64,000 nt of DNA. Source: Salaquimonas pukyongi. GTDB taxonomy: Bacteria > Pseudomonadota > Alphaproteobacteria > Rhizobiales > Rhizobiaceae. The stretch is taken from contig NZ_CP019044.1 in the NCBI RefSeq assembly GCF_001953055.1, forward strand, positions 1,364,001 through 1,428,000. The letters are read 5' to 3'. Made by a program: the position numbers and the translations under genes. Shown here in pieces: positions 9,180-18,806 of this stretch. Below the pieces are notes generated by a model. It searched no databases, was not told the DNA's origin, and was given only the letters and a program-made list of their open reading frames with translations. Positions within the stretch are counted from its first letter, which is position 1, and the number at the start of each line of letters is the position of its first letter.

Positions 9180-9347
9180 CTATTTGATCTTGGTTTCCTT
9201 GAAATCCACGTGCTTCTTGGCGACGGGATCATATTTCCGCTTGACCATTTTTTCGGTCATGGTGCGGCTGTTCTTCTTGGTCACGTAGTAAAAGCCGGTA
9301 TCGGCCGTGCTCTCAAGCTTGATCTTGATGGTGGTTGCTTTTGCCAT
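9180..9347 (-). CDS. rpmG: Ribosomal protein L33
   Basis: A 55-residue 50S ribosomal protein L33. It begins [20 protein letters not shown] and contains the conserved [22 protein letters not shown]. No CxxC zinc motifs are present, so it is the zinc-independent form. ATG is at 9347 and the TAG stop ends at 9180. It sits convergent to pleD across the long repeat-bearing gap, and the pleD-rpmG neighbourhood is typical of Rhizobiales. A terminator follows. Confidence 0.95.
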   Translation of the reverse strand: MAKATTIKIKLESTADTGFYYVTKKNSRTMTEKMVKRKYDPVAKKHVDFKETKIK

Positions 9348-9579
9348 GGTGCTGTTCCAGCCCGGTTAACGTGTCGAAATCGGGGAGTTTGGCGAAACGC
9401 GCTTTTGCCGTGGAACCGGTGTTCCGGGCGCCTGTATCAGCACCATAAGAAAGCGCGGCTAGCCGCAATCCAATAAATCGAGGGGCGCAATCGCTGTTGT
9501 GCCCCTCTGGTCGGCGCGCAACCTACTCATTGGCCGTTGAAAGTCAAGTGAAAGTCATGCCTGTGGCGGCACTGTTACG

Positions 9580-10794
9580 CTATTTTCCATCGGACAGGCT
9601 GCGCCGCCGTATTGCCCGCTGCACACACAGGGCCAGATAGAGGCCGAAGAAGGCAGCCATGGCCCAGGCAAAGCCGTGCGGCGGGGCTGCTTCCATGGCG
9701 ATGCCCGAAAGCTGCGGGCCGGCGATCATGCCGAGCGTATAGCAGAAAACGAAGGCGGCATTGGCCTGCGCCAGGTCGCCGCCCTTGAGTCTTGATCCCA
9801 GATGGGCAAGCCCCACCGTATACATGCCGGATATCACTCCGCCCCACACAAACAGGACAAGCGGCGGCAGAAATGCCGGTGCGCCGCTGCTGAGCGCCAC
9901 GGGAAGCATGAGCGCGCCAACAACGCCGATTATCCCGCACAGATACAGGATGATGCGCCGGTCGCGCACCTTGTCGCTGGCGATGCCAAGGGGGATCTGC
10001 AAGGCGACATTGCCCGCTGCAATCATCATCAGGAAAAGCGCCGCCCCTGCCTCGCTGTAACCCAGCCGCTGGCCATAGACCGGCACAAGCGAAAGGATGG
10101 ACTGCTCGACCGCGCCGAAGATTGCAACTGCACCCGTTGCAAGCGGCACAATCAGAACGAATTTCAGGAAGCCGCCGGACGAGCCCAGCGAGCCGTCGAG
10201 AACCGGTTCCTTTTTGCGGGCATACAGGATCGGCAGGCAGGAAAGAAGAATGATCACCGTGCCGATGGCAAACGGCCAGGGGCCCGCCGAGCCGACCAGG
10301 GCCAGTATCCCCGGTCCAATGCCGAAACCCAGGCTCAGAACGGTGGCATAGAGCCCGAGCATCATGCCCCGCTGGCGCTCGGAAGCTGCCGAATTGATCC
10401 AGAACTCCGACAGTACGAAGGAAAGCGTCAGCGCGCCGTTGAAGGTGATCCTGAGGACAAACCACGCCGCCAGCGAATCGAACAGATAAAACAGGATGAG
10501 GCTGACAGCGGCCACCAGCGCGCTGGCAATCAGGGTTCTGACTACACCGAGCCGGTCGACCAGCGGGTTGACCAGCCAGACCGCCGCCATGGAGGCAACT
10601 CCGGCCGTTGCCGCATTGGCACCAATGACGGAGGCCGAATAGCCCCGCTGTTCCAGGATGAGGCTGAGCAGGGGGAAGGACAGCCCGATGGCGCTGCCGA
10701 TCGCCGATATGGCGGCGATGGAGGCAAAGGCGCCGGCAAAATCGGTTCTGCTGTCGGTTACCGCACCGGAGCTGTGGATATGACTATCGGACAT
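9580..10794 (-). CDS. MFS transporter
   Basis: A 404-residue major facilitator with twelve predicted membrane segments. After a short hydrophilic N-terminus the first segment begins near residue 22. The loop NPLVDRLGVVRTLIAS resembles the family's loop 2-3 signature, and a central hydrophilic loop (KKEPVLDG region) divides the halves. IPLGIASDKVRDRRIILYL repeats the signature in the second half. The YcaD/YfkF-like subgroup is possible from overall appearance, but the substrate is unknown. ATG at 10794. It lies in the leftward block after the NUDIX gene, with its own 100-base gap. Confidence 0.85.
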   Translation of the reverse strand: MSDSHIHSSGAVTDSRTDFAGAFASIAAISAIGSAIGLSFPLLSLILEQRGYSASVIGANAATAGVASMAAVWLVNPLVDRLGVVRTLIASALVAAVSLILFYLFDSLAAWFVLRITFNGALTLSFVLSEFWINSAASERQRGMMLGLYATVLSLGFGIGPGILALVGSAGPWPFAIGTVIILLSCLPILYARKKEPVLDGSLGSSGGFLKFVLIVPLATGAVAIFGAVEQSILSLVPVYGQRLGYSEAGAALFLMMIAAGNVALQIPLGIASDKVRDRRIILYLCGIIGVVGALMLPVALSSGAPAFLPPLVLFVWGGVISGMYTVGLAHLGSRLKGGDLAQANAAFVFCYTLGMIAGPQLSGIAMEAAPPHGFAWAMAAFFGLYLALCVQRAIRRRSLSDGK

Positions 10795-10902
10795 CGATAA
10801 TCCGTAGCCCGGAAGATTCTGCGGAGCAATCCGGATTCTTGAACAGGTTACAGCGATCTGGATCGATGTTTGCTTCTGGCGGGCGGGGGAAGAACGCCGG
10901 CC

Positions 10903-11693
10903 TTACATCATTTTCCGCTTGAAGCGGTCGTGCTGCGTTGTGTAGCACGGCGCCGGCCAGGCCGGATCAAGCCGCGGGTCTTCCTTCAACCGGTTGATCA
11001 GTTCAACCAGGATTACCCGTGTGATTTCCCGCGTATCCTCGGCCATGGCCGCTTCCGGCGTCAGCCATTTGAGTTCCTCAAGTTCGCCGGAGGGGGCAAA
11101 GCCGCCATCAGGCTGTACATGGCGCTCGTCCAGCCGCGTCACGAAGAACCATGTGTCGAAGCGACGGTGCATGCCCGGCGGGGTAATGGCACGCGCCAGC
11201 AGCCGCAGCCTGTCCAGGCTGGGGGCAAGGCCTTTTTGCCGGTAGGCCTGCCAGTCGGGATGGCGGGGCAGGGTGGCGGCCTTGCGGCCGATCAGATGGC
11301 CGGTCTCTTCAAGGAGCTCCCGCAAGGCGGCAATCCCCAGCGCATGGGCACTGGCATCCCCGGTCTGCCGCGCAGGTTTTCAAGCAGTTTTGCCCGCACG
11401 TGCGGCTGCAAGGGATCGGCGGCGGGAACGCGCCAGTCGCCGCGGTCGACCCTGCCGCCGGGGAACACCATGGCGCCGGGCATGAATTTCAGATTGCGGT
11501 TGCGCCGGCCCATCACCAGTTCTTCGCGGCCCGGTTCCCCGCGCAGCAGGATGATGGTCGCCGCATTTTTCGGTATGACACGCGGCCCGCCCGCCCGCAC
11601 CTTGCGGCGCATGCGCTGCATCGGTTCGGAATTGATCATCGTTTCGATGCGGGCGATTTCCTCAAAAACCTTGTTGTCGGCCTCAGTCGTCAT
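10903..11693 (-). pseudogene. NUDIX hydrolase interrupted by a frameshift
   Basis: Two overlapping frames make one NUDIX protein of about 260 residues. The upstream part (11693 to about 11360) contains KNAATIILLRG and MPGAMVFPGGRVD. The downstream part (to 10903) contains the Nudix box AALRELLEETG plus the C-terminal FDTWFFVTR and ELEELKWLTPEAA. Homology-like sequence passes from one frame to the other in a GGGG run (CCCC at 11358-11361 on the + strand); one extra G restores ENLRGRPGDASAHALGIAAL. This is either a real loss-of-function indel or a base-call error. The start overlaps the end of DUF983 by 11 bases, so the two were co-transcribed. Confidence 0.85.
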
Positions 11694-12099
11694 GCCCGCC
11701 GAAACCGTGCATTCTGAGCGCCCACTGGGTGCCGACCACCATGCCCTTAAGCGGCTGCATCAATACCCCGGCGGCGATGACCGAAACGGCCATGGTGATG
11801 AACATGGTCGTCCACATGCCGAAAAACTCCCACGTCATCAGCACCATCATGGCGCCGAGCACCACATGGCCGACAACCAAGATGTTGAGATAGGCCGGCA
11901 GATCGTCGGCGCGGTGGTGGTGGAGTTCCTCGCCGCAGCGCTCACAGTTGGGCCGCACCTTCAAAAAGCCGTTGAAGAGCGCTCCCTTGCCGCAAGCCGG
12001 GCAGGTCTTTGCAAAGCCGCGGCGGGCTGCCTGCAGGAGTGAGCGCTCAGGATCATCTCCCTCAGTGCCATAGACGGCGGTTTCGCTGAACGATTGCAT
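11683..12099 (-). CDS. DUF983 membrane protein
   Basis: A 138-residue DUF983 protein. A zinc-ribbon-like motif CPACGKGALFNGFLKVRPNC with a second CxxC (CERCGEEL) lies near residues 34-58, followed by HHHRADDLPAYLNI and two hydrophobic segments (about 68-92 and 95-118) that should anchor it in the inner membrane. Function unknown. It follows rnr by 11 bases and overlaps the NUDIX start, giving a tight leftward cluster topA-rnr-DUF983-NUDIX. Confidence 0.9.
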   Translation of the reverse strand: MQSFSETAVYGTEGDDPERSLLQAARRGFAKTCPACGKGALFNGFLKVRPNCERCGEELHHHRADDLPAYLNILVVGHVVLGAMMVLMTWEFFGMWTTMFITMAVSVIAAGVLMQPLKGMVVGTQWALRMHGFGGHDD

Positions 12100-12110
12100 G
12101 TCTTCTTCCC

Positions 12111-14423
12111 TTATTTGCGGCCTTTTCTGCCGCGATGCTTCCTCGATTTGGACTGGCCCGTCCCCGGACGGAACCCCCGGCCGCGCCGGTTCTGGCCCGT
12201 GCGGCGCGAGCGCGGCAGCCCGTCAACCGGTTTTCCCTCGCTCAGCATGTCAAAGCGCAACGAGCCGGCCGCAGGGACAGCTTCCGCAAGGCGGACTTCC
12301 ACATCCATTCCGATCTGATAGGACAGCGCGCTGTGTTCGCCAATGAGCGATTGGGTCGCAGCATCGTAAACATAATATTCGTCCGAAATTTTCGAAATCG
12401 GAATAAACCCGTCTGCCCCGGTATCGTTGAGGGTCACGAACAATCCGGCCTTGGTGACCCCGTTGATGCGGCCGTTGAAGCGCTCGCCTACGCGTTCGGA
12501 CAAAAAGCCGGCAATCAGCCGGTCCTTCGTCTCGCGTTCGGCCACCATGGCGCGCCGCTCCGTCATCGAGATATCGGCGGCAACCGCATCGAGGTTCTTT
12601 TCCTCTTCCGGCGTAATGCCGCCGGGTCCAAGGCCAAGGGCCTTGACCAGCGCCCGATGAACGATCAGGTCGGCATAGCGGCGGATCGGCGAGGTAAAGT
12701 GGGCATATTTGCGCAGGTTCAGGCCGAAATGGCCGATATTGTCCGGGCTGTATTCGGCCTGCGACTGGGAGCGCAGCACCACCTGATTGACCAGTTCCTC
12801 GTTTTCACTGCCTTCAACGGCAGCCAGAATGCCGTTGAAGTGCTCGGCCCTCAGATTGCCGGAGCGTGACAGGCTCAGATTAAGGCCCTTCAGGAATTCC
12901 CGCAGGGTTTCCAGCTTGTCGAGGGAGGGGCTGTCGTGAATGCGGTAGATGAGCGCCTGGCGCTTGGCCTCCAGCGTTTCGGCGGCGGCCACATTGGCCT
13001 GGATCATGAATTCCTCGACCAGCTTGTGCGCATCCAGACGGTCGGGAACGATCACCCGGTCGACCGTTCCATCCTCCTTGAGCAGGATTTTGCGCTCCGG
13101 CAGGTCAAGTTCCAGCGGGCTGCGCGCGTTGCGGCCGCGCTTGAGGCACTCATAGCCTTCCCACAACGGTTTCAGAACCGGTTCAAGCAAGGCACGGCAT
13201 GTGTCGTTCGGGGCACCGTCGATCGCTGCCTGGGCTTCCACATAGGCCAGTTTGGCATGGCTTCGCATCACGATGCGATGAAAGCTGTGGCGCACCTTGC
13301 GGCCCTCGCTGTCGAACCACATGCGCACGGCAAGGGAAGGGCGGTCCTCCTTTTCGCGCAGCGAGCACAGATCGTTGGAAATGCGCTCGGGCAGCATCGG
13401 CACCACGCGGTCGGGAAAATACACCGAGTTGCCGCGCTTTTCCGCTTCCCGGTCCATGGCGCTGCCCGGCCGCACATAATAGCTCACATCGGCAATGGCG
13501 ACGGTGATGATGTGCCCGCCTTCGTTCTCCGGGTCGGCCATGGCATGAATGGCATCGTCATGATCCTTGGCATCGGCCGGATCGATGGTGATCAGCGCCA
13601 CATCGCGCCAGTCTTCATGAGTTTCAGCGGCACTGTTTTTGCCTTTCAGCGTCAAGGGTTTGGCGGCGTTCGCCTCGGCCATGACGGCATCGGGAAAAAT
13701 GTGCGGTATTTCGTTGGCATGAATGGCGATCATCGAGGCAGCCTGCTCGGTGATGGCCGAACCCACCACCTGGCGCACCTTGCCGCGCTTGAGCCCGTAC
13801 CGGCTGGTTGAGCGCAGCGGCTCCACTTCCACCAGATCGCCGTCCTTTGCTTCCCCCAGCGCGTCGGCGGGAATGATCATTTCATCCTGCTTGCGGGAAA
13901 TCGGCTCGATACGCGCCTCGTTTTCGCCAATGCGCAAAATGCCGAGCGCAGCCCGGCGCTGCTTTTCCAGCACCTTGATGATACGGCCATGATAGCTGCC
14001 ATCGCCGCGCTCGATGCGGGCAAGAACCCGCGAGCCGATGCCTGCCGCCGTCTCGCCGGATTTCTGCCGGCGCATGTGTACGACCGGGGCCTTGCCGCTT
14101 TCGCCATCAAAACTGGCGGGCGTTGCCAGCAAACCGCCTTCGCGGTCGCGGGCGGTAATATCCAGCACGGTTACCCGCGGAAGGTCGCCAGGGCGCGAAA
14201 GCCGTTTGCCGCGCCGCTCCAGCAGGCCTTCCTCGGTCATTTCCTTGAGCAAAGCCTTGAGGTCGATTTTTGCCGAGCCCTTGATTCCGAAGGCGCGGGC
14301 GATCTCGCGCTTGCCCGCCATGTCGGGATTTTCCGCAACATAATCGAGGATCGCCTCGCGGCTCGGAATGCCGCGCTCCTTGCGCTTTCGCTCTTTTGCC
14401 GGGCGTGGGGTTCGGCGTGTCAC
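12111..14423 (-). CDS. rnr: Ribonuclease R (RNB family 3'-5' exoribonuclease)
   Basis: A 770-residue RNase R that degrades structured RNA. In order it has an N-terminal winged-helix-like region, cold-shock/OB segments, the RNB catalytic domain with the acidic cluster in TIDPADAKDHDDAIHA and SYYVRPGSAMDREA, HFTSPIRRYADLIVHR, an S1 domain (RFNGRINGVTKAGLFV), and a basic C-terminal tail. GTG at 14423 starts two bases after the topA stop, so translation is probably coupled. The length agrees with alphaproteobacterial RNase R. Confidence 0.95.
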   Translation of the reverse strand: MTRRTPRPAKERKRKERGIPSREAILDYVAENPDMAGKREIARAFGIKGSAKIDLKALLKEMTEEGLLERRGKRLSRPGDLPRVTVLDITARDREGGLLATPASFDGESGKAPVVHMRRQKSGETAAGIGSRVLARIERGDGSYHGRIIKVLEKQRRAALGILRIGENEARIEPISRKQDEMIIPADALGEAKDGDLVEVEPLRSTSRYGLKRGKVRQVVGSAITEQAASMIAIHANEIPHIFPDAVMAEANAAKPLTLKGKNSAAETHEDWRDVALITIDPADAKDHDDAIHAMADPENEGGHIITVAIADVSYYVRPGSAMDREAEKRGNSVYFPDRVVPMLPERISNDLCSLREKEDRPSLAVRMWFDSEGRKVRHSFHRIVMRSHAKLAYVEAQAAIDGAPNDTCRALLEPVLKPLWEGYECLKRGRNARSPLELDLPERKILLKEDGTVDRVIVPDRLDAHKLVEEFMIQANVAAAETLEAKRQALIYRIHDSPSLDKLETLREFLKGLNLSLSRSGNLRAEHFNGILAAVEGSENEELVNQVVLRSQSQAEYSPDNIGHFGLNLRKYAHFTSPIRRYADLIVHRALVKALGLGPGGITPEEEKNLDAVAADISMTERRAMVAERETKDRLIAGFLSERVGERFNGRINGVTKAGLFVTLNDTGADGFIPISKISDEYYVYDAATQSLIGEHSALSYQIGMDVEVRLAEAVPAAGSLRFDMLSEGKPVDGLPRSRRTGQNRRGRGFRPGTGQSKSRKHRGRKGRK

Positions 14424-14425
14424 GC

Positions 14426-16981
14426 TCAGCCCTTGCCGGCCCTGGCGGTGGCCTTCTTCCTGGTCTTGGCCTTGCCTTTTGCGCCGGCCTTGGCGGCAAT
14501 CAGCGCCACCGCTTCTTCCAGCGTCACCGATTGGGGGTCCTTGTCTTTCGGCAGGGTGGCATTGACCTTGCCATGATTGACATAAGGGCCATAGCGCCCG
14601 TCCTTGACGGCGATCATGCCGCCAAGCTCGGGATGTTCTCCCAGGTCCTTGAGCGACTTTGCCGCCCCGCGGCGCCCGCCCTTGGCTGCCTTTTCGGCAA
14701 TCAGGTCCACCGCCCGGTTAAGCCCGACGGTAAAGACTTCTTCGGGACTGTCGAGATTGGCGTAAACGCCCTCATGCAGCACGAACGGGCCGTAGCGGCC
14801 AATGCCGGCGCTGATCATCTTGCCGGTCTCGGGATGTTTTCCCACTTCCTGCGGCAGGGACAGCAACTGCATGGCGCGTTCATAGTCGATTTCAGCCGGG
14901 TTCCAGCCCTTCGGGATGGAGCCGCGAACGGCTTCCTTGCCTTCACCGCGCTGTACATAAGGTCCAAAACGGCCCGTACGCACGGTGATTTCCTCGTCGG
15001 TTTGCGGATCGCGGCCCAGAACTTTCGGGCCGCTGTCTTCTGCATCGGCGTCTTCTCCCGCGCCCAGCTGGCGGGTGAAATTGCACTCAGGATAGTTCGA
15101 GCAGCCGATAAAGGCGCCGAACCGGCCGACCTTCAAGGACAACTGGCCTTCGCCGCATTTGGGACAGGCGCGCGGATTGGAGCCGTCTTCTTTCGGCGGG
15201 AAGGCAAGATAGGCCAGTTCCTCGTTGAGCATGTCGAGAACCTGCGAAACGCGCAGATCCTTGATGTCCTCGATGCTGGCGGAAAACTGTTTCCAGAAAT
15301 CGTGCAGCAGATCCTTCCAGGCAAGTTCTCCGGCAGAGATCTTGTCGAGTTTTTCCTCCAGATCGGCGGTGAAATCATACTCCACATAGCGCTTGAAGAA
15401 GCTCTCAAGGAAGCTGGTGACCACGCGCCCCTTGGACGCAGGCGTGAAACGGCGCTTCTCCAACGTCACGTAATCGCGGTTTTGAAGGGTTGAAAGCACG
15501 GAGGTATAGGTCGACGGGCGCCCGATCCCCAATTCCTCCATCTTGCGGATGAGCGAGGCTTCCGAATAGCGCGGCGGCGGTTCGGTGAAATGCTGCTTTG
15601 CCTCGATTGCCTCGCGCAACACTGCTTCGCCCTCGGCGAGCGCCGGCAGGCGCTTTGCGTCTTCCTCATCCTCACCGGAGGGTTGCGTTTCATAGGCTGC
15701 GAGGAAACCGTCGAAGCGCACAACCGAGCCGGTTGCCCGCAGGACGGCCTTCTTGCCGCCGCTTGCCGCGGTGATGTCGACGCTGGTTCGCTCGATCTCG
15801 GCGGAGGCCATTTGCGAAGCCACGGTGCGCCGCCAGACAAGCTCATAGAGCTTCATCTGTTCTTCGCTCAGATAGCTCTTCATGTCCTTTGGCGTGCGGC
15901 TCACATCGGTGGGCCGGATCGCCTCGTGCGCTTCCTGGGCGTTCTTGGCCTTGGTCGAATAATGCCGCGGCTTTTCCGGCACGTAGCGGGCGCCAAACTG
16001 TGCCTCGATCTGCGAGCGCACCTGGGGGACGGCTTCCGGTGCAATCTGCACGCCGTCGGTACGCATATAGGTGATCAGCCCCACCGTTTCGCCGCCAATG
16101 TCGATGCCCTCATAGAGTTTCTGGGCGACCTGCATGGTTCGGCTTGCCGAAAAGCCGAGGCGGCGGCTGGCATCCTGCTGCAGGGTAGAGGTGGTAAACG
16201 GTGCATAGGGATTGCGTTTGGTGGGTTTTGATTCGACCCTTGAAACCGAAAGATCGGCAGCTTCAAGCAGGGCCTTGATCGTTTCGGCCTGCTCCTGCGT
16301 GGTGATGTCGAGGCGCTGGAGCTTCTGGCCGTCGAACTCGGCAATGCGCGCTTCGAAGGCAGCTCCGGCACCGTTCTTCAGCATGGCCGTGATCGACCAG
16401 TATTCCTGCGGCTTGAAGGCCTCGATCTCTGCCTCCCGGTCGCAAATGAGCCGCAGCGCGACCGATTGCACCCGGCCGGCCGAGCGTGCGCCCGGCAGCT
16501 TGCGCCACAAAACGGGTGAAAGCGAAAAGCCCACCAGGTAATCCAGTGCCCGGCGCGCCAGATAGGCATCCACAAGGTCGCCGTCGATTTCGCGCGGATG
16601 GGCCATCGCGTCGAGAACCGACTGCTTGGTAATAGCGTTGAACACGACCCGCTGGACGTCCTTGTCCTTGAGCAGGTTTTTCTCGCTGAGCACCTGAAGC
16701 ACATGCCATGAAATCGCTTCGCCTTCCCGGTCGGGGTCGGTGGCGAGGATCAGACGGTCGGCGGTTTTCACCGCCTTGGCAATATCGTTGAGCCGGCTCT
16801 TCGATTTCGAATCGACCGCCCAAGACATGGAAAAGTCCTCGTCCGGCAGGACCGAACCTTCCTTGGGCGGCAGGTCGCGCACATGACCATAGGAGGCCAG
16901 GACGGTGTAGTCCTTGCCCAGATACTTGTTGATGGTTTTCGCCTTGGCGGGCGATTCGACGATTACGACACTCTGGCCCAT
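14426..16981 (-). CDS. topA: DNA topoisomerase I
   Basis: An 851-residue type IA topoisomerase that relaxes negative supercoils. The TOPRIM domain opens with VVIVESPAKAKTINKYLG and contains the acidic ATDPDREGEAISWH. The nucleophile is Tyr305 in LITYMRTDG. C-terminal zinc-finger and repeat units include CPKCGEGQLSL plus CSNYPEC, followed by several GRFGPYV/GRYGPYV repeats and a Lys/Ala tail. ATG at 16981 is chosen because the family's N-terminus starts right there; the longer frame to 17140 covers leader sequence, including the hairpin at 17013-17036. It is first in the topA-rnr-DUF983-NUDIX cluster. Confidence 0.96.
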   Translation of the reverse strand: MGQSVVIVESPAKAKTINKYLGKDYTVLASYGHVRDLPPKEGSVLPDEDFSMSWAVDSKSKSRLNDIAKAVKTADRLILATDPDREGEAISWHVLQVLSEKNLLKDKDVQRVVFNAITKQSVLDAMAHPREIDGDLVDAYLARRALDYLVGFSLSPVLWRKLPGARSAGRVQSVALRLICDREAEIEAFKPQEYWSITAMLKNGAGAAFEARIAEFDGQKLQRLDITTQEQAETIKALLEAADLSVSRVESKPTKRNPYAPFTTSTLQQDASRRLGFSASRTMQVAQKLYEGIDIGGETVGLITYMRTDGVQIAPEAVPQVRSQIEAQFGARYVPEKPRHYSTKAKNAQEAHEAIRPTDVSRTPKDMKSYLSEEQMKLYELVWRRTVASQMASAEIERTSVDITAASGGKKAVLRATGSVVRFDGFLAAYETQPSGEDEEDAKRLPALAEGEAVLREAIEAKQHFTEPPPRYSEASLIRKMEELGIGRPSTYTSVLSTLQNRDYVTLEKRRFTPASKGRVVTSFLESFFKRYVEYDFTADLEEKLDKISAGELAWKDLLHDFWKQFSASIEDIKDLRVSQVLDMLNEELAYLAFPPKEDGSNPRACPKCGEGQLSLKVGRFGAFIGCSNYPECNFTRQLGAGEDADAEDSGPKVLGRDPQTDEEITVRTGRFGPYVQRGEGKEAVRGSIPKGWNPAEIDYERAMQLLSLPQEVGKHPETGKMISAGIGRYGPFVLHEGVYANLDSPEEVFTVGLNRAVDLIAEKAAKGGRRGAAKSLKDLGEHPELGGMIAVKDGRYGPYVNHGKVNATLPKDKDPQSVTLEEAVALIAAKAGAKGKAKTRKKATARAGKG

Positions 16982-17012
16982 AGGACACTTCAGCTTGTTG
17001 ACGGTGGTGGAT

Positions 17013-17036
17013 ATGCGGTTGGCCGCATTTTTTTTT
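17013..17036 (+). terminator. Orphan intrinsic terminator facing away from topA
   Basis: ATGCGG, loop TTGG, CCGCAT followed immediately by nine T (17028-17036) is a strong rho-independent terminator on the + strand. It lies 32 bases before the topA start, and no + strand gene ends here, so it would end only an antisense or short leader transcript. Confidence 0.55.
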
Positions 17037-17296
17037 GGCCGCAGCACTGCCCCGACCGGGCCGTTGACTTGGCGGCACAAAGGCGATCCGTCAAGGGCGG
17101 CAGGTATATTTCCTGTCTGCTGACCGGCAAATCGCACCAAAAAACAATTAGTGATTGCAACATGAAAATATACACGTTAAAATTTTACCTACCTGCCAAC
17201 CACACCGAAAAGACGAGTGGGAAGGCCGGGGGCAGCAGGGTATCGGCATGATGGCAACAGGAAAGCGGGCGGCAATCAGGAATTGGGGAGCAACCC

Positions 17297-17635
17297 ATGG
17301 CTGCTGGCAAACCGCTACCGGATTTGCATTCAAAACCGCAGGATCCCGCACAGGCAGAGGAAACAGAAGAAAAACAGGATGTCTTTCATCCCGACGATCC
17401 GGCGGTCACTGAAAGCCGCCTGTCCGCTCTGGTGGAAAACACCCATGTCAGCGGGGACTTGAAGGTTGAAAAACTGACCTATATCCACGAAATGCTGGTC
17501 GAATTAAGGAAACTGGCCGCTTCGGTTGGAGAGCCAATGGTTTCCTACCTGATCGACATGGCACTGGTGGAAACGGCCAGCGCCCTGCAGACCGGCCGCT
17601 TCAATGAGGAATTCAAGGCGCCTGAATCAGACTGA
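17297..17635 (+). CDS. Conserved hypothetical protein
   Basis: A 112-residue soluble protein I do not recognise beyond resembling small hypothetical proteins beside dprA in Rhizobiales. The first 40 residues are Pro/Asp/Glu-rich and probably disordered. Residues about 40-105 look helical (LVENTHVSGDLKVEKLTYIH, then MVSYLIDMALVETASALQ). ATG at 17297 is preceded by GGGGAG at good spacing. Its last 23 bases overlap the dprA stop on the opposite strand. No membrane or signal segment is seen. Confidence 0.7.
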   Translation: MAAGKPLPDLHSKPQDPAQAEETEEKQDVFHPDDPAVTESRLSALVENTHVSGDLKVEKLTYIHEMLVELRKLAASVGEPMVSYLIDMALVETASALQTGRFNEEFKAPESD

Positions 17636-18803
17636 CACGGTTGCCGCCATGGCGTTCGAGGCGCCCGGCAAGGTCAAGTTCGATGAGAACCAGTTGAACC
17701 TCGCCGCTGGTGGCACCGGTAAAGCGGATAATATCGTCAACCTCCACCGGCTCCGGCCCAAGGGCGCCAAGCACCGCCTGGCGCGCATGATCAGCGCTGG
17801 CAACCGGCAGGTCGCCGGCTTCGTCTTCCGCTTCCCCGCTCCAGAAGGCGTTGCCGGCAGGGGGAACAGAATCGGCCAGATCGCGCACCACGTCGTCTGC
17901 CTCCGTAACCAGAGTAGCGCCCTGTTTGATCAGCCAGTTGGTTCCCTCATGGCGCGGGTCGAGCGGCGAACCGGGAACCGCATAGACGGGCCTGCCTGCT
18001 TCATTGGCAAGACGTGCGGAGATCAGGGAGCCGGACCGGCGCGCCGCTTCCACCACAACAAGCCCGTGGGCAATGCCAGAGACCAGGCGGTTGCGGCGCG
18101 GAAAATCCTTCGAACGCGGTTTCCAGCCCATCGGCATTTCGGAAACGATGGCTCCGCCATTGCCGGTGATGTCTGCCGCCAGCGCCTCGTTCTCTTCGGG
18201 AAAGACGACATCCACTCCGCCGGCAAAGACGGCGATCGTTCCGGTGTTCAGACTGCCCTTGTGGGCGCCGGTGTCGATGCCGCGCGCAAGCCCTGATACA
18301 ATGGCATAGCCCGCAGCCCCAAGGCCGGAGGCAAACCGTCCTGCCAGCCGCATGCCGTTGATCGATGCATTGCGCGAGCCGACAATCGCCACGGCATTCT
18401 GGGTCAGGATGCCCGGATTTCCGGTAACGCAGACAAGCGGCGGTGGGTAATCGATGCTGCGAAGGGCAGGGGGATAATCAGGTTCCCCCATGCCGATGAA
18501 ACAGGCATTCGCCTTTTCGGCAAGCGCCATTTCGCGCTCGGCCATTTCACGGCTGGCAATACGGATATTCCCTGCCGCCCCGCCGCGGGCGATCAGGTCG
18601 GGAAGCGCTTCCAGCGCGGCAGCCGCCGAGCGGAAGTGGTTGATCAGGTCGCGAAAGGTGGCCGGCCCCACATTCTCGCTGCGCAGCAATTGCAGCCAGG
18701 TAAGCCGCTGTTCGTCGCTTAAGGGAATGGCCCCGGATGCGGCTGAACCGCCAGGCGAGAGCGATCGCGGTGTACCGGATTTGCCGTCTTCCTCCCCGCC
18801 CAC
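17613..18803 (-). CDS. dprA: DNA-processing protein DprA
   Basis: A 396-residue DprA/Smf protein, the loader of RecA on incoming single-stranded DNA in transformation. It has an N-terminal SAM-like helical domain (LTWLQLLRSENVGPATF), then the Rossmann fold with AIVGSRNAS, YAIVSGLARGIDTGAH, FPEENEALA and RSGSLISARLANEAGRPVYAVPG, and a C-terminal winged-helix (DDIIRFTGATSGEVQLVLIELDLAG, DML1-like). GTG at 18803 starts three bases after the plsY stop. The leftward order pyrB-pyrC-plsY-dprA is conserved in Rhizobiales. Confidence 0.95.
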   Translation of the reverse strand: MGGEEDGKSGTPRSLSPGGSAASGAIPLSDEQRLTWLQLLRSENVGPATFRDLINHFRSAAAALEALPDLIARGGAAGNIRIASREMAEREMALAEKANACFIGMGEPDYPPALRSIDYPPPLVCVTGNPGILTQNAVAIVGSRNASINGMRLAGRFASGLGAAGYAIVSGLARGIDTGAHKGSLNTGTIAVFAGGVDVVFPEENEALAADITGNGGAIVSEMPMGWKPRSKDFPRRNRLVSGIAHGLVVVEAARRSGSLISARLANEAGRPVYAVPGSPLDPRHEGTNWLIKQGATLVTEADDVVRDLADSVPPAGNAFWSGEAEDEAGDLPVASADHARQAVLGALGPEPVEVDDIIRFTGATSGEVQLVLIELDLAGRLERHGGNRVSLIQAP

Positions 18804-18806
18804 AGC

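Noticed and set aside
8869-9232. Gly/Lys/Ala/Arg-rich proteins encoded across the tandem repeat at 8985-9087
   Set aside because: Open frames exist on several registers because the repeat lacks stops. The sequence is just the repeat translated, and unit length varies from 13 to 15, which would shift any frame.
11340-11380. Programmed ribosomal frameshift in the NUDIX gene
   Set aside because: No slippery heptamer or downstream pseudoknot evident; NUDIX genes are not known for programmed frameshifting. A plain indel is simpler.
14396-15493. Long + strand open frame antisense to topA (and similar long antisense frames, for example 24217-26007, 9802-10800, 60948-62039)
   Set aside because: They lie fully opposite well-supported genes, have low-complexity Arg/Gly/His-rich translations and no domain signatures. 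GC-rich genes commonly leave such shadow frames.
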